Below are positions 50,701 through 53,747 of a stretch of DNA of 64,000 nucleotides, piece by piece. The notes under the pieces were generated by a model. The model did not search any database and was not told the DNA's origin. It saw only the letters and a list, made by a program, of their open reading frames with translations. This stretch comes from Monomorium pharaonis (taxonomy: Eukaryota > Arthropoda > Insecta > Hymenoptera > Formicidae). The position numbers and the translations under genes are program-made. Positions within the stretch are counted from its first letter, which is position 1, and each line of letters starts with the position of its first letter. The DNA lies in NCBI RefSeq assembly GCF_013373865.1, contig NC_050467.1, positions 9,112,795 to 9,176,794 on the forward strand. Reading direction: 5' to 3'.

Positions 50701-53373
50701 TTGAAAACGAAATAATTGATAAAAAATGTTTCAGATAAAAATTATATGGTCTGAAGGGAAATAAATAAATGGTAAAATTAATTTTCAAAAGAATTAATTT
50801 TTTAAGGTTATACATGAAGATTTTATTTTTTTAATTATATGATTTTCAATGATTTTATAATGATTTGTTTAATTATTTTGTATATAAAAATATCAAAGTA
50901 GAGCTATTAAATTAAAGTAGAACTATTAAAAATTTAGTAGAGGCGTAGGATTATAAACCATCATTTTGTTTTATTTTATTGAAATTACTCAGTAAATATG
51001 TGACATAATTCTTGTTGAGACAAATTTATTACCCATAAAGTTGTACCAGTTATGTTATAAGCAGTTCTTTGGATATACATAACGATTAACAATTTATTGA
51101 AGGAGGAAAAATATGGTGATTGTGGAACCTGTAAGGAAATGTGGAACATTATTACCAAATATATTCTTAAATTTATTTTTATTTGTAAATAATAAAAAAT
51201 TATTAATGTTCTTTGATAGATTTTGCACATTATTGTCACAAAAGTATCTTGTACATAGTATTACAGAAAAGTATATTAAAAAAATATATAAAAGAATTTT
51301 TAGTTTTTGCGACTTTGCATTATAGAAGTATTATAAGAGTATTATAACAAATAATATATATATTAGCTAATAAGTAAAATAAAAGTATTACATTCAAATT
51401 ACAATTAAATTACATTCAAAGGGATTATGAGACTCAGACTCCCAACACTCGCAGTGTTCCATAATCCTGAACACAGGCAATATAACTTTACACGTTAAAT
51501 GCATATATGCATTACATCAATTAAATAATTATTTGAAAACAATATTCAAATCCTTCAAGCAATACTAAAGATTAATATTCGATATATTTCTCTGACTAAT
51601 TGAACAAGTATACGAAGTATACGAAATATTGTGAATTCCATAATTCCTTATCTAGTCCATAAATGCCTTCTCTAGTTTACGAAATTTTAGATTTCTAGCA
51701 TATTTTAACAATGCATAATTATGAAGTCAGTTGCTCTATTTCCGAGATATTTCATTGTCATGATAAAATCCTTCTATCTTAGAAACTAATCATTTCTAGA
51801 ATCATGTTTATATAAACTTTTTTTAATGTTTGGTTGATGAAAATAGTTTCTAGAATATTTCACAATTATTTATATCCTTTATACGAAATAGTAGAAGAAT
51901 GTTTATAGAATGTTAATAATGCTCAGTATATCGTATAAACACTATTATATATATATTATTAAAGTTGCTCATTTATATATACTATTTGTTCACTTATATA
52001 TACTATTAAAGTTGCTCACCCACGAACAGTTTGTCTCTTTGCTACTGAATAGATGGCAAAGTTATATTTCTCGTAAATAAAAACCGTATATGAAAAAGCA
52101 GACTATGAGATCCTTTATCCATGTTTTGATAAAAGGATTTTTTGAAGATAAATCCTTAAAAATTGAATTTTAAAGTGAAAGTAAATGAGATATGTTTTGA
52201 CATTTTGTTATACATTAATTCAAGGACTTGATGGAAAAATTATAATTTTTTGATATGTACGGATTATTCTCTGAACATGTGATGATTGTTTTGTTTTGTT
52301 TGAATATTCTTAACAATTCTAAAGTACGGATTTTTTATCCACATTTGATTATCGTCTTTATTTTGTGAATATTCCGAAATATTCTAAGAATGATACGTGG
52401 AATTGATTATGAATGGTTCTTGAATATTTAGCGTTAGATGAGTAATAACGCTGATTTTGTATTATGAAAATTTATGTTTCTTATATTATGTATTCTTAGA
52501 CGAGCACGCAGTGGGTAGTCTCAACTGAGGATCAAATAGCCGCAGAGAAATTGTTTTTACAAGCTGATCTGGACAGAGATGGATTTGTTTCTGGTGTAGA
52601 AATCAAGGATGTCTTCCTACAAAGTAAACTTCCGCATCATGTATTAGCGCATATATGGTAACGACAGTACTATTTTATTATCATGGAATTTTTTAAATTT
52701 AGAAAATCTCACAATTATGATAGTCAGAAAATATGGATCTCAAACAATTTTATTTTAGGGGACCTTGGGGCAGAATGGGATAGCGGGGTAAAATGAGACT
52801 ATTATTGTTATTGCATGGTGCCGCAATCGTGAAAATTCGTGAACTGCTTCAACAGGTCGTCATAAGACTGAGGCAATGTTGTTAATTGTAACAAATTTTC
52901 CACATGGTTACGGCACCATGCAATGAAAATAATAGTACTGTCCCATTTTACCTCACTATTCCATTCTGCCCTAGGTTGCCCTATTTATGATAAATTAGTA
53001 AAAGTTAACACTAAATTATATTATAAAATTATTTTGTAAAATTTTTCGAAATTTTACCAATTTTTTAATAAAACTAGCAAAATTCTTCAAGTTTATATTA
53101 TCTTGTTATTATCATGATTGTGAGAATAATTTCTATAAGAAAATTCTCTTATGCAAACAATTTATCGAAAATTACCAACAATAATATTAATGAAAAACCG
53201 TTTAATGAATTAGGAGTTTGTGCGATATTTGTCAAAGTGGAAAACTAAATAAGGAACAATTTGCCATTGCTATGTGGCTTATCAAGCAAAAACTTAATGG
53301 CATAGATCCTCCGGCAAGTTTAACTCCTGAAATGGTACCGCCTTCTATTCGAAAAACTGGAGAAACTATAGTG
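10422..53373 (+). CDS. Eps15: Eps15 orthologue, EH-domain endocytic scaffold (5' seven exons)
   Basis: Seven exons (10422-10448, 17602-17646, 17735-17968, 44721-44993, 50250-50480, 52500-52657, 53214-53373) join with GT-AG splice sites into one frame of 376 codons. Residues 10-102 form EH1, about 130-215 EH2 (with a canonical EF loop DMDKDGMLDRHEF) and about 280-365 EH3. Each has the signature K/H-I-W-(D/S) motif, whose Trp binds NPF peptides. Eps15 is a clathrin-coat scaffold that binds AP2, epsin and ubiquitinated cargo at the plasma membrane. The coiled coil and DPF/UIM tail of the family are absent here, so the gene must continue past 64000 or be broken. Introns reach 27 kb because of transposon load. 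Confidence 0.93.
10449..10885 (+). other. Start of Eps15 intron 1
   Basis: Moderately GC-balanced intron start with no exon recognised. The part at about 10560-10780 is less AT-rich than the rest and could hold regulatory sequence, but nothing specific can be named. Confidence 0.3.
10886..11073 (+). CDS. Possible orphan exon within Eps15 intron 1
   Basis: An AG acceptor (ATAAAG) precedes, and GAG|GTATGA follows, a 188-nt segment with one open frame of 62 codons (including NEQTKDVDSSNLIYC and VVAVYDSFQQKV). The preceding in-frame stop lies just upstream of the acceptor. No partner exon or family was recognised. It may be an alternative exon, a fragment of another gene, or chance. Confidence 0.25.
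11074..12030. other. AT-rich intronic DNA
   Basis: No gene or clear element seen; only short TA runs near 11319. Confidence 0.4.
12031..12057. repeat. (TA)n microsatellite
   Basis: TA repeat that directly precedes the element at 12058. Confidence 0.85.
12058..12412. mobile_element. 355-bp MITE, CCCAG...CTGGG family
   Basis: Termini CCCAGCAGCACAATATTTATG and CATAAATATTGTGTGCTGTCTGGG-like inverse. The interior is full of AAATATTTATAAATATT units. A copy lacking the outer CTGGG end is at about 49450-49797 in the opposite orientation. Confidence 0.65.
12588..12731. mobile_element. 144-bp MITE, TTA TSD (Harbinger-like)
   Basis: TIR GGTCGGTATTCATAGTCGA/TCGACTATGAATATGACC with TTA at 12585-12587 and 12732-12734. 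The arms extend inward through AAGATCGTCT, so almost the whole element is one imperfect palindrome. Confidence 0.8.
12735..13374. other. AT-rich intronic DNA
   Basis: Nothing recognised in this stretch. Confidence 0.4.
13375..13499. mobile_element. 125-bp MITE
   Basis: TIR AGCACAGACTTTTGCATAA and its inverse TTATGCAAAAGTCTGTGCT, with arms extending through CTTATGC/GAGAAT. No clean target duplication. Confidence 0.65.
13500..14287. other. AT-rich intronic DNA
   Basis: No gene recognised. The last 60 bases lead into the tandem array at 14288. Confidence 0.4.
14288..14760. repeat. Diverged tandem repeat, about 147-bp unit
   Basis: Three and a bit copies start at about 14288, 14432, 14579 and 14727. 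Each has GGTTAAAAATTTGTTGCTAATTG, then CAAAATTC, GCTAGATTCGACTCAAGAGTAAA, TTGTTGC and TTAAAGTGTTT. The unit resembles in style the repeats in the palindrome at 22511-24223. Confidence 0.7.
14761..15098. other. AT-rich intronic DNA
   Basis: Nothing recognised; short open frames here are low-complexity. Confidence 0.4.
15099..15368. mobile_element. 270-bp piggyBac-like MITE
   Basis: TTAA (15095-15098) then CCCTAATC at the left; GATTAGGG then TTAA (15369-15372) at the right. A TTAA target and CCC-starting termini are typical of piggyBac. The TIR is only 8 bp, so the call is tentative. Confidence 0.4.
15800..16840. mobile_element. 1-kb inverted-repeat element
   Basis: The left arm (about 15800-16090) and right arm (about 16540-16840) are inverted copies: AAATGTTTAAGTaCaGAAAATTTT, CCGTaTGG, TTGCACATTATTTGAC, CAGATGTGTCC and CCTTAAAATACACTCTGGGTTA recur in mirrored order. 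Overlapping open frames on both strands (AKTKNPLFII-like and mirror) are by-products. The CCTTAAAATACACTCTGGG motif near the centre recalls the TTAA-flanked ends at 54415 and 63174. Confidence 0.6.
16841..17601. other. Last part of Eps15 intron 1
   Basis: AT-rich, no element recognised. A T-rich tract and TTTTGTAG acceptor close the intron. Confidence 0.5.
17602..17646 (+). CDS. Eps15: Eps15 exon 2
   Basis: Residues 10-24 (VAGNHTAIYEAYYNQ), acceptor TTGTAG, donor CAG|GTATGT, phase 0 at both ends. This is the first helix of EH1, matching the family pattern of x-Y-E-x-Y-Y-x-Q. Confidence 0.93.
17735..17968 (+). CDS. Eps15: Eps15 exon 3 (core of EH1)
   Basis: Residues 25-102, acceptor TTTCAG, donor ATG|GTAGGT, phase 0. 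Contains ARFLKKSQLSDVILSKIWD, the ligand-binding Trp motif of EH1, and ends LELPPPKM as in other Eps15 proteins. The second EF loop (DPQSRGFLDKSGL) is not a canonical calcium site, as expected for EH1. Confidence 0.95.
17969..18572. other. Start of the 27-kb Eps15 intron 3
   Basis: AT-rich, no gene recognised. Confidence 0.4.
18573..18882 (+). repeat. Interspersed repeat, copy A (possible solo LTR)
   Basis: About 310 bp that recurs in direct orientation at 40345-40705. Shared blocks are TTTAGAAGTGTAGGGAATAT, AATCCGGAAAAACAAAATG, GGTTCGGAACT, CTATGATCCTG-like and CAGCTAAAATTTCCT. It is distinctly GC-richer than its surroundings. Candidate LTR termini are TGTAG and CACA, but the shared sequence runs past CACA, so the boundary is not settled. 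Confidence 0.55.
19111..19569. repeat. Weak inverted repeat GGTTATGTGC/GCACATAACC
   Basis: Short inverted ends about 459 bp apart could mark a MITE, but arms do not extend far and no target duplication is clear. Confidence 0.25.
19701..20233. mobile_element. 533-bp palindromic element, TTA TSD
   Basis: Ends CAAGGGAACC and GATTCCCTTG, flanked by TTA at 19698-19700 and 20234-20236. The two arms (about 240 bp each) are close inverted copies up to a short AT-rich centre near 19950-19975. The terminus and the 3-bp duplication recall the element at 2696-3817. Confidence 0.8.
20988..21403. repeat. Subterminal tandem duplication in TIR element
   Basis: Two copies of about 150 bp (20988-21140, 21255-21403). 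Each runs from GACCACCAAA through TATGTTTTTG, GAATC(C/T)GTTGTCT, ACGTCAC and TTAACCTCAAAAAAT to CCTAGAAAAAATCAAATATTT. Confidence 0.7.
21528..22215 (+). pseudogene. Decayed transposon ORF (DYCW-type repetitive protein)
   Basis: The first frame (21528-21728) includes LVDPQKVLLLPLHIKFGLVK. After frameshifts the - still recognisable - continuation has VENFLSNHKSDDYEQIV, then (F/L)GNYSEEQGERF-like and NMMADYCWTLKRE. In my memory this order of motifs belongs to an uncharacterised, highly repeated insect protein associated with mobile elements. Several stops and frameshifts show it is dead. Its position at the centre of the TIR element at 20574-24443 suggests it is that element's own protein. Superfamily not assigned. 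Confidence 0.5.
22511..24223. repeat. 1.7-kb palindrome of tandem repeats
   Basis: Arms meet near 23310. Each arm has about five diverged units of about 150 bp with the motifs AGAGTAAACTAC, TGCTGCATCGACTATGGTATCAAAATGATC, TTAAAATATCCAGGTCCCGAATTTTTTGCTCA and TGTGCAACTCAATTGTTAA. Outer ends GTTATCAAAaTACCGgTAC are inverted. It interrupts the right arm of the TIR element at 20574-24443. Confidence 0.7.
24444..25000. other. AT-rich intronic DNA
   Basis: Nothing recognised. Confidence 0.35.
25005..25885. mobile_element. 881-bp piggyBac-like MITE
   Basis: TTAA (25001-25004), then CCCTTTGTAATCATCCG at the left. At the right, the inverse CGGaGGTaTGATTACAAAGGG and TTAA (25886-25889). Exact TTAA duplication and CCC termini are diagnostic of piggyBac. 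The interior has no transposase. The right flank is decayed retroelement sequence, so it inserted into that element. Confidence 0.75.
25890..27168 (-). pseudogene. Decayed gypsy-like retroelement: end of gag, protease, RT
   Basis: Reading the - strand: a Gag nucleocapsid knuckle CFKCNQYGHIVELC (about 27000), a protease C-terminal trace IGADFLN (about 26650), then RT pieces PLIKDQLNKLQSVKFFSALN and YEFIRMPFQFCNLPTAFQ (26135-26353) and a YINNLI remnant of the catalytic YxDD box (about 26060). Frames change repeatedly. The gag upstream part lies at 38074-38900, on the far side of the inserted elements. The 3' end is cut off at the TTAA of the piggyBac-like MITE. Confidence 0.75.
27649..28382 (-). 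repeat. 3' LTR
   Basis: In the sense orientation it starts TGTTGTGAGCGAAACACTC and ends CCGCAAGGCGCA. The start can form a hairpin (TTGTGAG/CTCACAA). It contains a palindrome ATGACCATATATGGTCAT and a GC hairpin CCCGCGCGC/GCGCGCGGG (about 28077-28122), a TATTTAAG TATA-like box (about 28028-28035) and AATAAA (about 27817). Sequence matches the 5' LTR throughout as far as I compared. Confidence 0.95.
28383..28393 (-). other. Polypurine tract
   Basis: On the - strand, GGGGGAGGGA lies directly before the 3' LTR start TGTTGTG. This is the expected plus-strand primer for reverse transcription. Confidence 0.85.
28438..30264 (-). CDS. env: env: baculovirus-F-like envelope glycoprotein
   Basis: From the ATG at 30264 the frame encodes 608 residues; it is open for five codons further upstream. 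The first 25 residues contain a hydrophobic signal peptide (GLLICIYLATAA). A basic KR site about residue 128 is followed by a glycine-rich hydrophobic stretch of the F-protein fusion-peptide type (GLIDGVGSIAKSLFG). A single membrane anchor lies about residues 555-573, then a basic tail of about 35 residues. Family knowledge: errantivirus Env is related to baculovirus F and mediates entry or cell-to-cell transfer. The cleavage site is weaker than a full furin RXKR motif. An AG stands directly before the ATG and might be the splice acceptor of a subgenomic env mRNA. Confidence 0.88.
   Translation of the reverse strand: MQGSNNKPPCRGLLICIYLATAAQGSDTLYQVEKFTHHPGIYYEKIGRLRPIESQWKLIIKINTASLSKRLTQIEKYVQKTDNLCRIVAVMNKAICDSFNTVITKEYQRTNRLILRITDTYKTPTVQKRGLIDGVGSIAKSLFGTMDADDKKTIDEQLAILHDAQQSSQHAVKNQLKIIQATIAHIDETEKTVQHNEYLLANATKNLKLELLESERANNIQSNFIIISTVLSELTRDAEDVLDYVTLLKRGIMHPRLTPIDHIIQLLKDANSQLPEGLYFPFRANQEEWSTIEQFALVSAYCDSVNIYTILRFPLISTSKYEILNVIALPVPEHNNTFSVIDIRYPTIAIDGDQHTYITLPRNDLQNCMKINKDYLCERNYPANRINPHSVCEVKTFLETDKYHENCNIINIASNHSFWIALGDSHSWLYSVQEKQTVTFYCKDHGQIKEVIEKTGKIILKNNCKLMTEDTIIKSPKLSHSTEIETFLPQYNISILKNEAKLSINAVKPIELQNIVLHSSKLEDLNKQIIEMDKRLNEQPNTIFQSPHFIYPTATSGTVIVIILAIIITVIVIKKKKRNSHEKRVTLDIDSEYTIPRSILKRSSSTRF
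30391..30397 (+). promoter_or_regulatory. Possible initiator for antisense transcript
   Basis: TCAGTCT matches the arthropod initiator consensus (TCAGT) and lies about 70 bp before the antisense ATG. No TATA box or clear downstream promoter element was found, so this is suggestive only. Confidence 0.25.
30465..30845 (+). CDS. Antisense acidic Pro/Ser-rich ORF (126 aa) in LTR element
   Basis: The + strand, opposite to gag/pol/env, is open from ATG 30465 to TAG 30845. The protein starts MQLLVPPSPPPSPNPG, then becomes very acidic with DE/S clusters (SSSEDEDVSDEDSDVSESG), and ends with a short mixed stretch (GMIDRLLEDIG) and another acidic run. No signal peptide, membrane helix or basic region is present. 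Function is unknown: acidic/Ser-rich regions can be transactivation or histone-binding regions, and Ser-Asp/Glu runs are CK2 targets, but neither is shown. Without conservation data it could be a by-product of purine bias. Confidence 0.5.
   Translation: MQLLVPPSPPPSPNPGVIALDDASPDEGEIVGVFEDQVEDAAEYEGSEEEQNNVSSSEDEDVSDEDSDVSESGSAPYAFPPSPGMIDRLLEDIGVSDSEEEWDRGFGALEGHGNFLGEGGNEESEE
31088..33676 (-). CDS. pol: pol: RT-RNaseH-integrase, reached by stop readthrough
   Basis: The frame is open from directly after the TGA of gag-protease (33679-33677) to TAA at 31090-31088, 862 codons. No ATG start fits, so expression from the upstream frame is expected. RT has the fingers motif DFRKLN, MPFGLKNAPATFQ, and the catalytic YLDD about residue 209. 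RNase H follows (TDASDYAIGAVLSQG), then the integrase zinc-binding HHCC region (GHQGIERT...CELCQ) and the catalytic core with D (ALDIVGPL), D (TDQGTNFMS) and E (ESNGVLERSHR). The type is closest to the 17.6/297/gypsy group. All key residues are present. Confidence 0.93.
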   Translation of the reverse strand, partial: QLLRTQHLNPEERKALNRICNEYQDIFHLNGEPLTCTSTVKHEISTRADAAPVNVRPYRLPAKHKEEVSTQIKEMLKNSIIRSSTSQWNAPLLVVPKKADSTGKSRLRIVIDFRKLNDLTIGDSFPLPNIDEILDQLGNAKYFTTLDLASGYHQIPMAEHDKPKTAFSTPYGHYEYNRMPFGLKNAPATFQRLMNSVLTGMQGLRCLVYLDDIVIYGSSLKEHNKRLEEVLLRLREANLKLQPDKCEFLRKEVNYLGHIISEDGIAPDPGKLQAIKDFPEPRKVKDIQSFIGLAGYYRKFISDFSKIAKPMTKLTKKTEKFVWTTEQQIAFDTLKEKLMTAPVLQYPDFTQEFNVTTDASDYAIGAVLSQGPVGSDRPIAYASRVLNRAEQNYSTTEKELLAIVWAVKHFRPYVYGVKFKIVTDHKPLTWLFSVNDPGSRLIRWRLKLEEYDYEIIHKAGRANANADALSRNVKREAHVTEDSDKILALEEDSVHTQLSTPIKNNESIQEYTEEEKKQILYEYHDAPTGGHQGIERTIRRIRLKHNWHGLTADVERYIKKCELCQKNKLSRRIKAPLVITDTPSRPFEKCALDIVGPLTITNNENRYLLTFQDHLTKFSKAMPLPNQEANTVSKAFVTKIVLEYGIPECILTDQGTNFMSEVFKNTCKLLKIKKIQTTAYHPESNGVLERSHRTLAEYLRHFINKDQTDWDEWIPYANYTYNTTPHTATGYTPFELLYGHPPELPTALAKPPKRTYSYDDYALELRERLRATNSIAKDNIRDEKQKSKDYYDRSVKETNYKIGDKILLFDETLRRGRSKKLDAQWTGPYTVTERHSHVNYTVKRGRRTIRVHVNRIKPFIEG
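31097..31102 (+). terminator. AATAAA on the antisense strand
   Basis: AATAAA on the + strand about 250 bp after the antisense ORF stop, just inside the 3' end of pol. It could polyadenylate an antisense transcript. Such hexamers are common in AT-rich DNA. Confidence 0.3.
33671..33679 (-). promoter_or_regulatory. Putative readthrough stop TGA CAA CTA
   Basis: The only stop between gag-protease and pol is TGA followed by CAA CTA. This fits the stop-CAR-YYA consensus first defined for tobacco mosaic virus readthrough. The frame is the same before and after (distance divisible by 3), so no frameshift is required. A downstream structure was not assessed. Confidence 0.6.
33677..36022 (-). CDS. gag: gag-protease polyprotein with two CCHC knuckles
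   Basis: 781 codons from ATG 36022. The N-terminal third is charged. A capsid-like part carries a retrotransposon-gag-type helix region (about residues 240-360). Two nucleocapsid knuckles follow: CRNCGKYGHYSKDC (435-448) and CNYCKKRGHTRNEC (473-486). An aspartic protease has its catalytic DSGA at about residue 581 and the IIGLDFL segment about 80 residues later. Protease is therefore made with Gag, and only pol depends on readthrough. Classical errantivirus Gag lacks CCHC knuckles, so this pairing with an F-like Env is noteworthy. Confidence 0.92.
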   Translation of the reverse strand: MSKDNDAAIANDSWLHSEQATRAIEYCEQAVIEARDRVRRELDPYDSELPENVIREREFPFANLDASLFQGEFNATRQHRVERRTRPYESRTPSRVSSRGEFSLTSYESDIFDPADFFQTDAMPNDDQAETQQFIAGAEQELQNLHHELSANAPRLARTATQRDDVQEIREALRAMMHEVRRLTNEVNEVRETNSRTLRPHAPRQTRYSRRETAFEYPDDDVRRQRGRGILSLKEARGMIPEFDGNASKLQEFLSAMTYAIENIDPSDEVSLLGAILCTKLKGRAMLDFQTRRISDFVQLRTELESCYASKRSTTHLQLDFNTLKQKPGESARAYGLRTDKLTIDLYESMIEGRHQYTAEHKRIILEMLQQQALENYQIGLREDTKAVVRSRGYVTLQDAIAAASAEERIKGPAVSNTRRTPDSPRHYDKSDARCRNCGKYGHYSKDCRNNRSSNRYALPQPDKRINAIDKLCNYCKKRGHTRNECWNLHGRPKAKVPNAQGKMQSTEITGARKKAITQKRNSDSEHSSEEEGATSRTQSTRARAYQVTHVRRDGTRCDGLDLITLPIKETRAGKIDMLFDSGATISLIKVKNLKGKTRIYPEEVSLVGITGHRVHTIGKMQATITIGEREIKHAIYVVRDDFPMEYEGIIGLDFLRKQHVSCDYKNKTVTIEDVTLRLKPYNKIILKPRSETIVRAVTNRNKTGVIRAKETSPGIYIGRCMVEPKNFMCPISIINTTDRPVEITTPIVTVEDIEENVMQQVYVVTSETECETKLPRGERI
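36023..36384 (-). other. 5' leader of the LTR element
   Basis: Untranslated leader between primer site and gag ATG, expected to contain packaging signals and a donor for a spliced env mRNA. I did not identify a convincing donor by eye. Confidence 0.5.
36385..36402 (-). other. Primer-binding site, tRNA-Leu
   Basis: On the - strand TGGTGGCAGCGGTGGGAT is the complement of the 3' end of a eukaryotic tRNA-Leu (ATCCCACCGCTGCCA plus CCA), 18 of 18. It starts 7 nt after the 5' LTR end. Assignment to Leu is from memory of the tRNA sequence. Confidence 0.8.
36410..37143 (-). repeat. 5' LTR
   Basis: 734 bp, no difference found from the copy at 27649-28382. Drives transcription toward lower coordinates. 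Adjacent GGTT at 37144-37147 is the second target duplication copy. Confidence 0.95.
38074..38633 (-). pseudogene. Decayed gypsy-like gag, upstream part
   Basis: Fragments on the - strand (VARYIRNYYDGRKDMTNRIK, CMYCANDLTFKKWHMRNVFF) precede the gag/knuckle fragment at 26900-27168 once the inserted elements are removed. Stops and frameshifts show the copy is dead. Confidence 0.55.
38634..38785. repeat. (GA)n / (GGGAGA)n microsatellite in decayed gag
   Basis: About 150 bp of GA repeat with a GGGAGA-interrupted centre. On the - strand an open frame runs through it as Leu-Ser repeats and continues on both sides (AEPRISACTTDND upstream, KLLPFMQLERGHDQ downstream), so the repeat appears to have expanded inside the old gag. 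Confidence 0.85.
38954..40306. mobile_element. Possible TIR element, TA TSD
   Basis: TACGGAGAGAAAAATT at the left and AATTTTTCTCTCCGTG at the right, each next to TA (38952-38953, 40307-40308). The TA duplication would fit a Tc1/mariner-type MITE. The interior has a tandem duplication (39186-39487) and otherwise no gene. Confidence 0.4.
39186..39487. repeat. Two-copy tandem repeat, about 150 bp
   Basis: Two nearly identical units, each running from TTCCAATTTAATACAAA through CATCTAGCATTGCTTAAACT, CGGTCACCTATCCAATCGTGA and CGCCGCTGACGTTG to TTTGTGATGATCTATAAA. The few differences suggest a fairly recent duplication. Confidence 0.85.
40345..40705 (+). repeat. Interspersed repeat, copy B (possible solo LTR)
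   Basis: Direct-orientation relative of 18573-18882, about 50 bp longer because of an extra GCTATGATCnTACGTCGC-like unit. Divergence is visible but modest. Confidence 0.55.
40706..41950. other. Intronic DNA without recognised gene
   Basis: Mixed AT-rich and moderately GC-balanced sequence with a G-run (GGGGGTAGGGGAAAGGGGGG) at about 41247-41269. The right end may be the start of the decayed element that follows. Confidence 0.35.
41950..44044 (+). pseudogene. Decayed transposon-type ORF (FPCHTQAVER family)
   Basis: Pieces in shifting + frames: IGLYFDGRHDSTL (about 42755), HYSLVREPGTKHLGHVSPKS (42840-42900), GCDRIVINTG-like (about 42990), LHFNELLRH-like (about 43090), and a longer intact piece 43547-44044 with LAMITDERDSVRKLVVHRIL and FPCHTQAVERIVKLV. 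From memory these motifs belong to a large family of uncharacterised, multicopy proteins in insects and cnidarians with conserved Asp residues, probably transposase-related. Many stops precede 43547. The last 165 codons are open but lack their upstream part. Confidence 0.5.
44045..44720. other. End of Eps15 intron 3
   Basis: AT-rich; ends in a T-rich tract and TTATCAG acceptor. Confidence 0.5.
44721..44993 (+). CDS. Eps15: Eps15 exon 4 (linker and EH2)
   Basis: Residues 103-193. Starts GDIPIVPQK, then the linker, then ERAKYDQLFDSL and KLPLDTLGKIWDLADMDKDG: the helix, Trp motif and canonical calcium loop of EH2. Acceptor ATCAG, donor GTT|GTAAGT, phase 0. Confidence 0.96.
45105..45152. repeat. 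Perfect 48-bp palindrome
   Basis: Arms of 23 bp (starting CACCGACGAGATACTATTAG) are exact reverse complements separated by 2 bp. It lies in Eps15 intron 4, about 110 bp after the donor of exon 4. It would form a near-loopless hairpin in RNA or a cruciform in DNA. Confidence 0.9.
45590..45860. repeat. GCGCGC-ended inverted repeat
   Basis: ACGCGCGCTTTGCGCGCGC at 45594-45613 and its rough inverse near 45842-45862 flank about 230 bp of AT-rich DNA. Possibly a MITE; ends are low-complexity and no target duplication was found. Confidence 0.3.
46000..47040 (-). pseudogene. LINE ORF2 remnant (3' end of RT to C-terminus)
   Basis: On the - strand: ELNLNVEKSKIFVFQK (RT thumb-side motif), then IRQKKYIR-like and LGLDFNTMGYSTRED, then MIARFRCKNNALGNRYWKKE. 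This order is typical of the C-terminal half of LINE ORF2 proteins common in ant genomes. The coding strand is interrupted by many stops. The pyrimidine richness of the + strand reflects the LINE's own purine-rich sense strand. Confidence 0.6.
47054..49440. mobile_element. 2.39-kb near-perfect palindromic TIR element
   Basis: Begins CAGGGTGTAATGTAATCGG and ends with its exact inverse, with TA on both sides. Arms of about 1.15 kb (to about 48203 and from about 48286) are virtually identical inverted copies, with a spacer of about 85 bp. I noticed one clear mismatch near 47098/49396. A GC-rich block (about 47184-47360) in each arm produces long spurious frames on both strands. No transposase motif was found. 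Confidence 0.85.
49450..49797. mobile_element. Truncated copy of the 12058-12412 MITE (inverted)
   Basis: Ends in TATCATAAATATTGTGTAG, the inverse of the CAGCACAATATTTATGATA start at 12058. The interior shares ACAAATCTTTATTTTTTATTTACCATAAATATT with the other copy. The CCCAG/CTGGG tip is missing here. Confidence 0.6.
50250..50480 (+). CDS. Eps15: Eps15 exon 5 (end of EH2 and linker)
   Basis: Residues 194-270. AMHLVYKALEKYAIPSVLP completes EH2, followed by PPELMPPGKRKD and a Pro/Gln-rich linker (SPQSQPPPIPPLP). Acceptor TGTGTAG, donor AAA|GTATTT (a weaker donor), phase 0. Confidence 0.94.
50481..52499. other. Eps15 intron 5
   Basis: AT-rich, no element with clear ends. One hairpin at 51422-51466 is listed separately. 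Confidence 0.5.
51422..51466. other. Hairpin-forming segment
   Basis: Outer arms GGATTATG/CATAATCC and inner arms AACACT/AGTGTT give a two-part stem-loop. No known RNA family recognised. Confidence 0.35.
52500..52657 (+). CDS. Eps15: Eps15 exon 6 (first half of EH3)
   Basis: Residues 271-322 plus two bases of Trp-323. Contains QADLDRDGFVSGVEIKDVF, a calcium-loop-like segment, and KLPHHVLAHIW. Acceptor ATTCTTAG, donor TG|GTAACG, leaving phase 2. Confidence 0.95.
52758..52981. mobile_element. 224-bp MITE, TA TSD (mariner-like)
   Basis: TIR GGG(G/C)(A)ACCT(T/A)GGGGCAGAATGG and inverse, with TA at 52756-52757 and 52982-52983. The arms extend through GTAAAATG(A)GAC and GCATGGTGCCG. Lies in Eps15 intron 6. 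Confidence 0.75.
53214..53373 (+). CDS. Eps15: Eps15 exon 7 (second half of EH3)
   Basis: Completes Trp-323 and encodes residues 324-376: SLCDICQSGKLNKEQFAIAM and LTPEMVPPSIRK, the EH3 end. Acceptor GAATTAG, donor GTG|GTAAAT. No later Eps15 exon was found before 64000. Confidence 0.95.
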
Positions 53374-53575
53374 GTAAATATTAAAATATTTTTATATAAT
53401 ATTTATGTTTAAAATACAAATATATTTAATACTTACATATTTAATTTTTGTTTATGTTCTTACAATATGCTACATTTAAAACACGTTTATCTTCTTTTTA
53501 TTCATCTTTTTATAAATACATGCATTATCTTATAAATAATTAATAACGAACAATTTAATATGCATAAATTAAAAA

Positions 53576-53747
53576 TTAATGCATTGTATATCGCGTTTGT
53601 CCCTTGAATGCTCTCCAAAACATTATGAGAATTACACCAATTATAACGATGACACCAATTAAAATAACATGATGATTTATTGTGAATTCTATACTTTCAA
53701 TTATATTTAACTTTATTATTCCAGCAACTTCATTATTTTGCCAACAA
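53576..53747 (-). CDS. Ig membrane protein, exon 8 (Ig2 end, TM, stop)
   Basis: Residues 454-510 and TAA. SCWQNN closes Ig2; HHVILIGVIVIIGVILIMFW is the membrane helix; the tail is RAFKGQTRYTMH. The stop lies 203 bp from Eps15 exon 7, on the opposite strand. Confidence 0.9.
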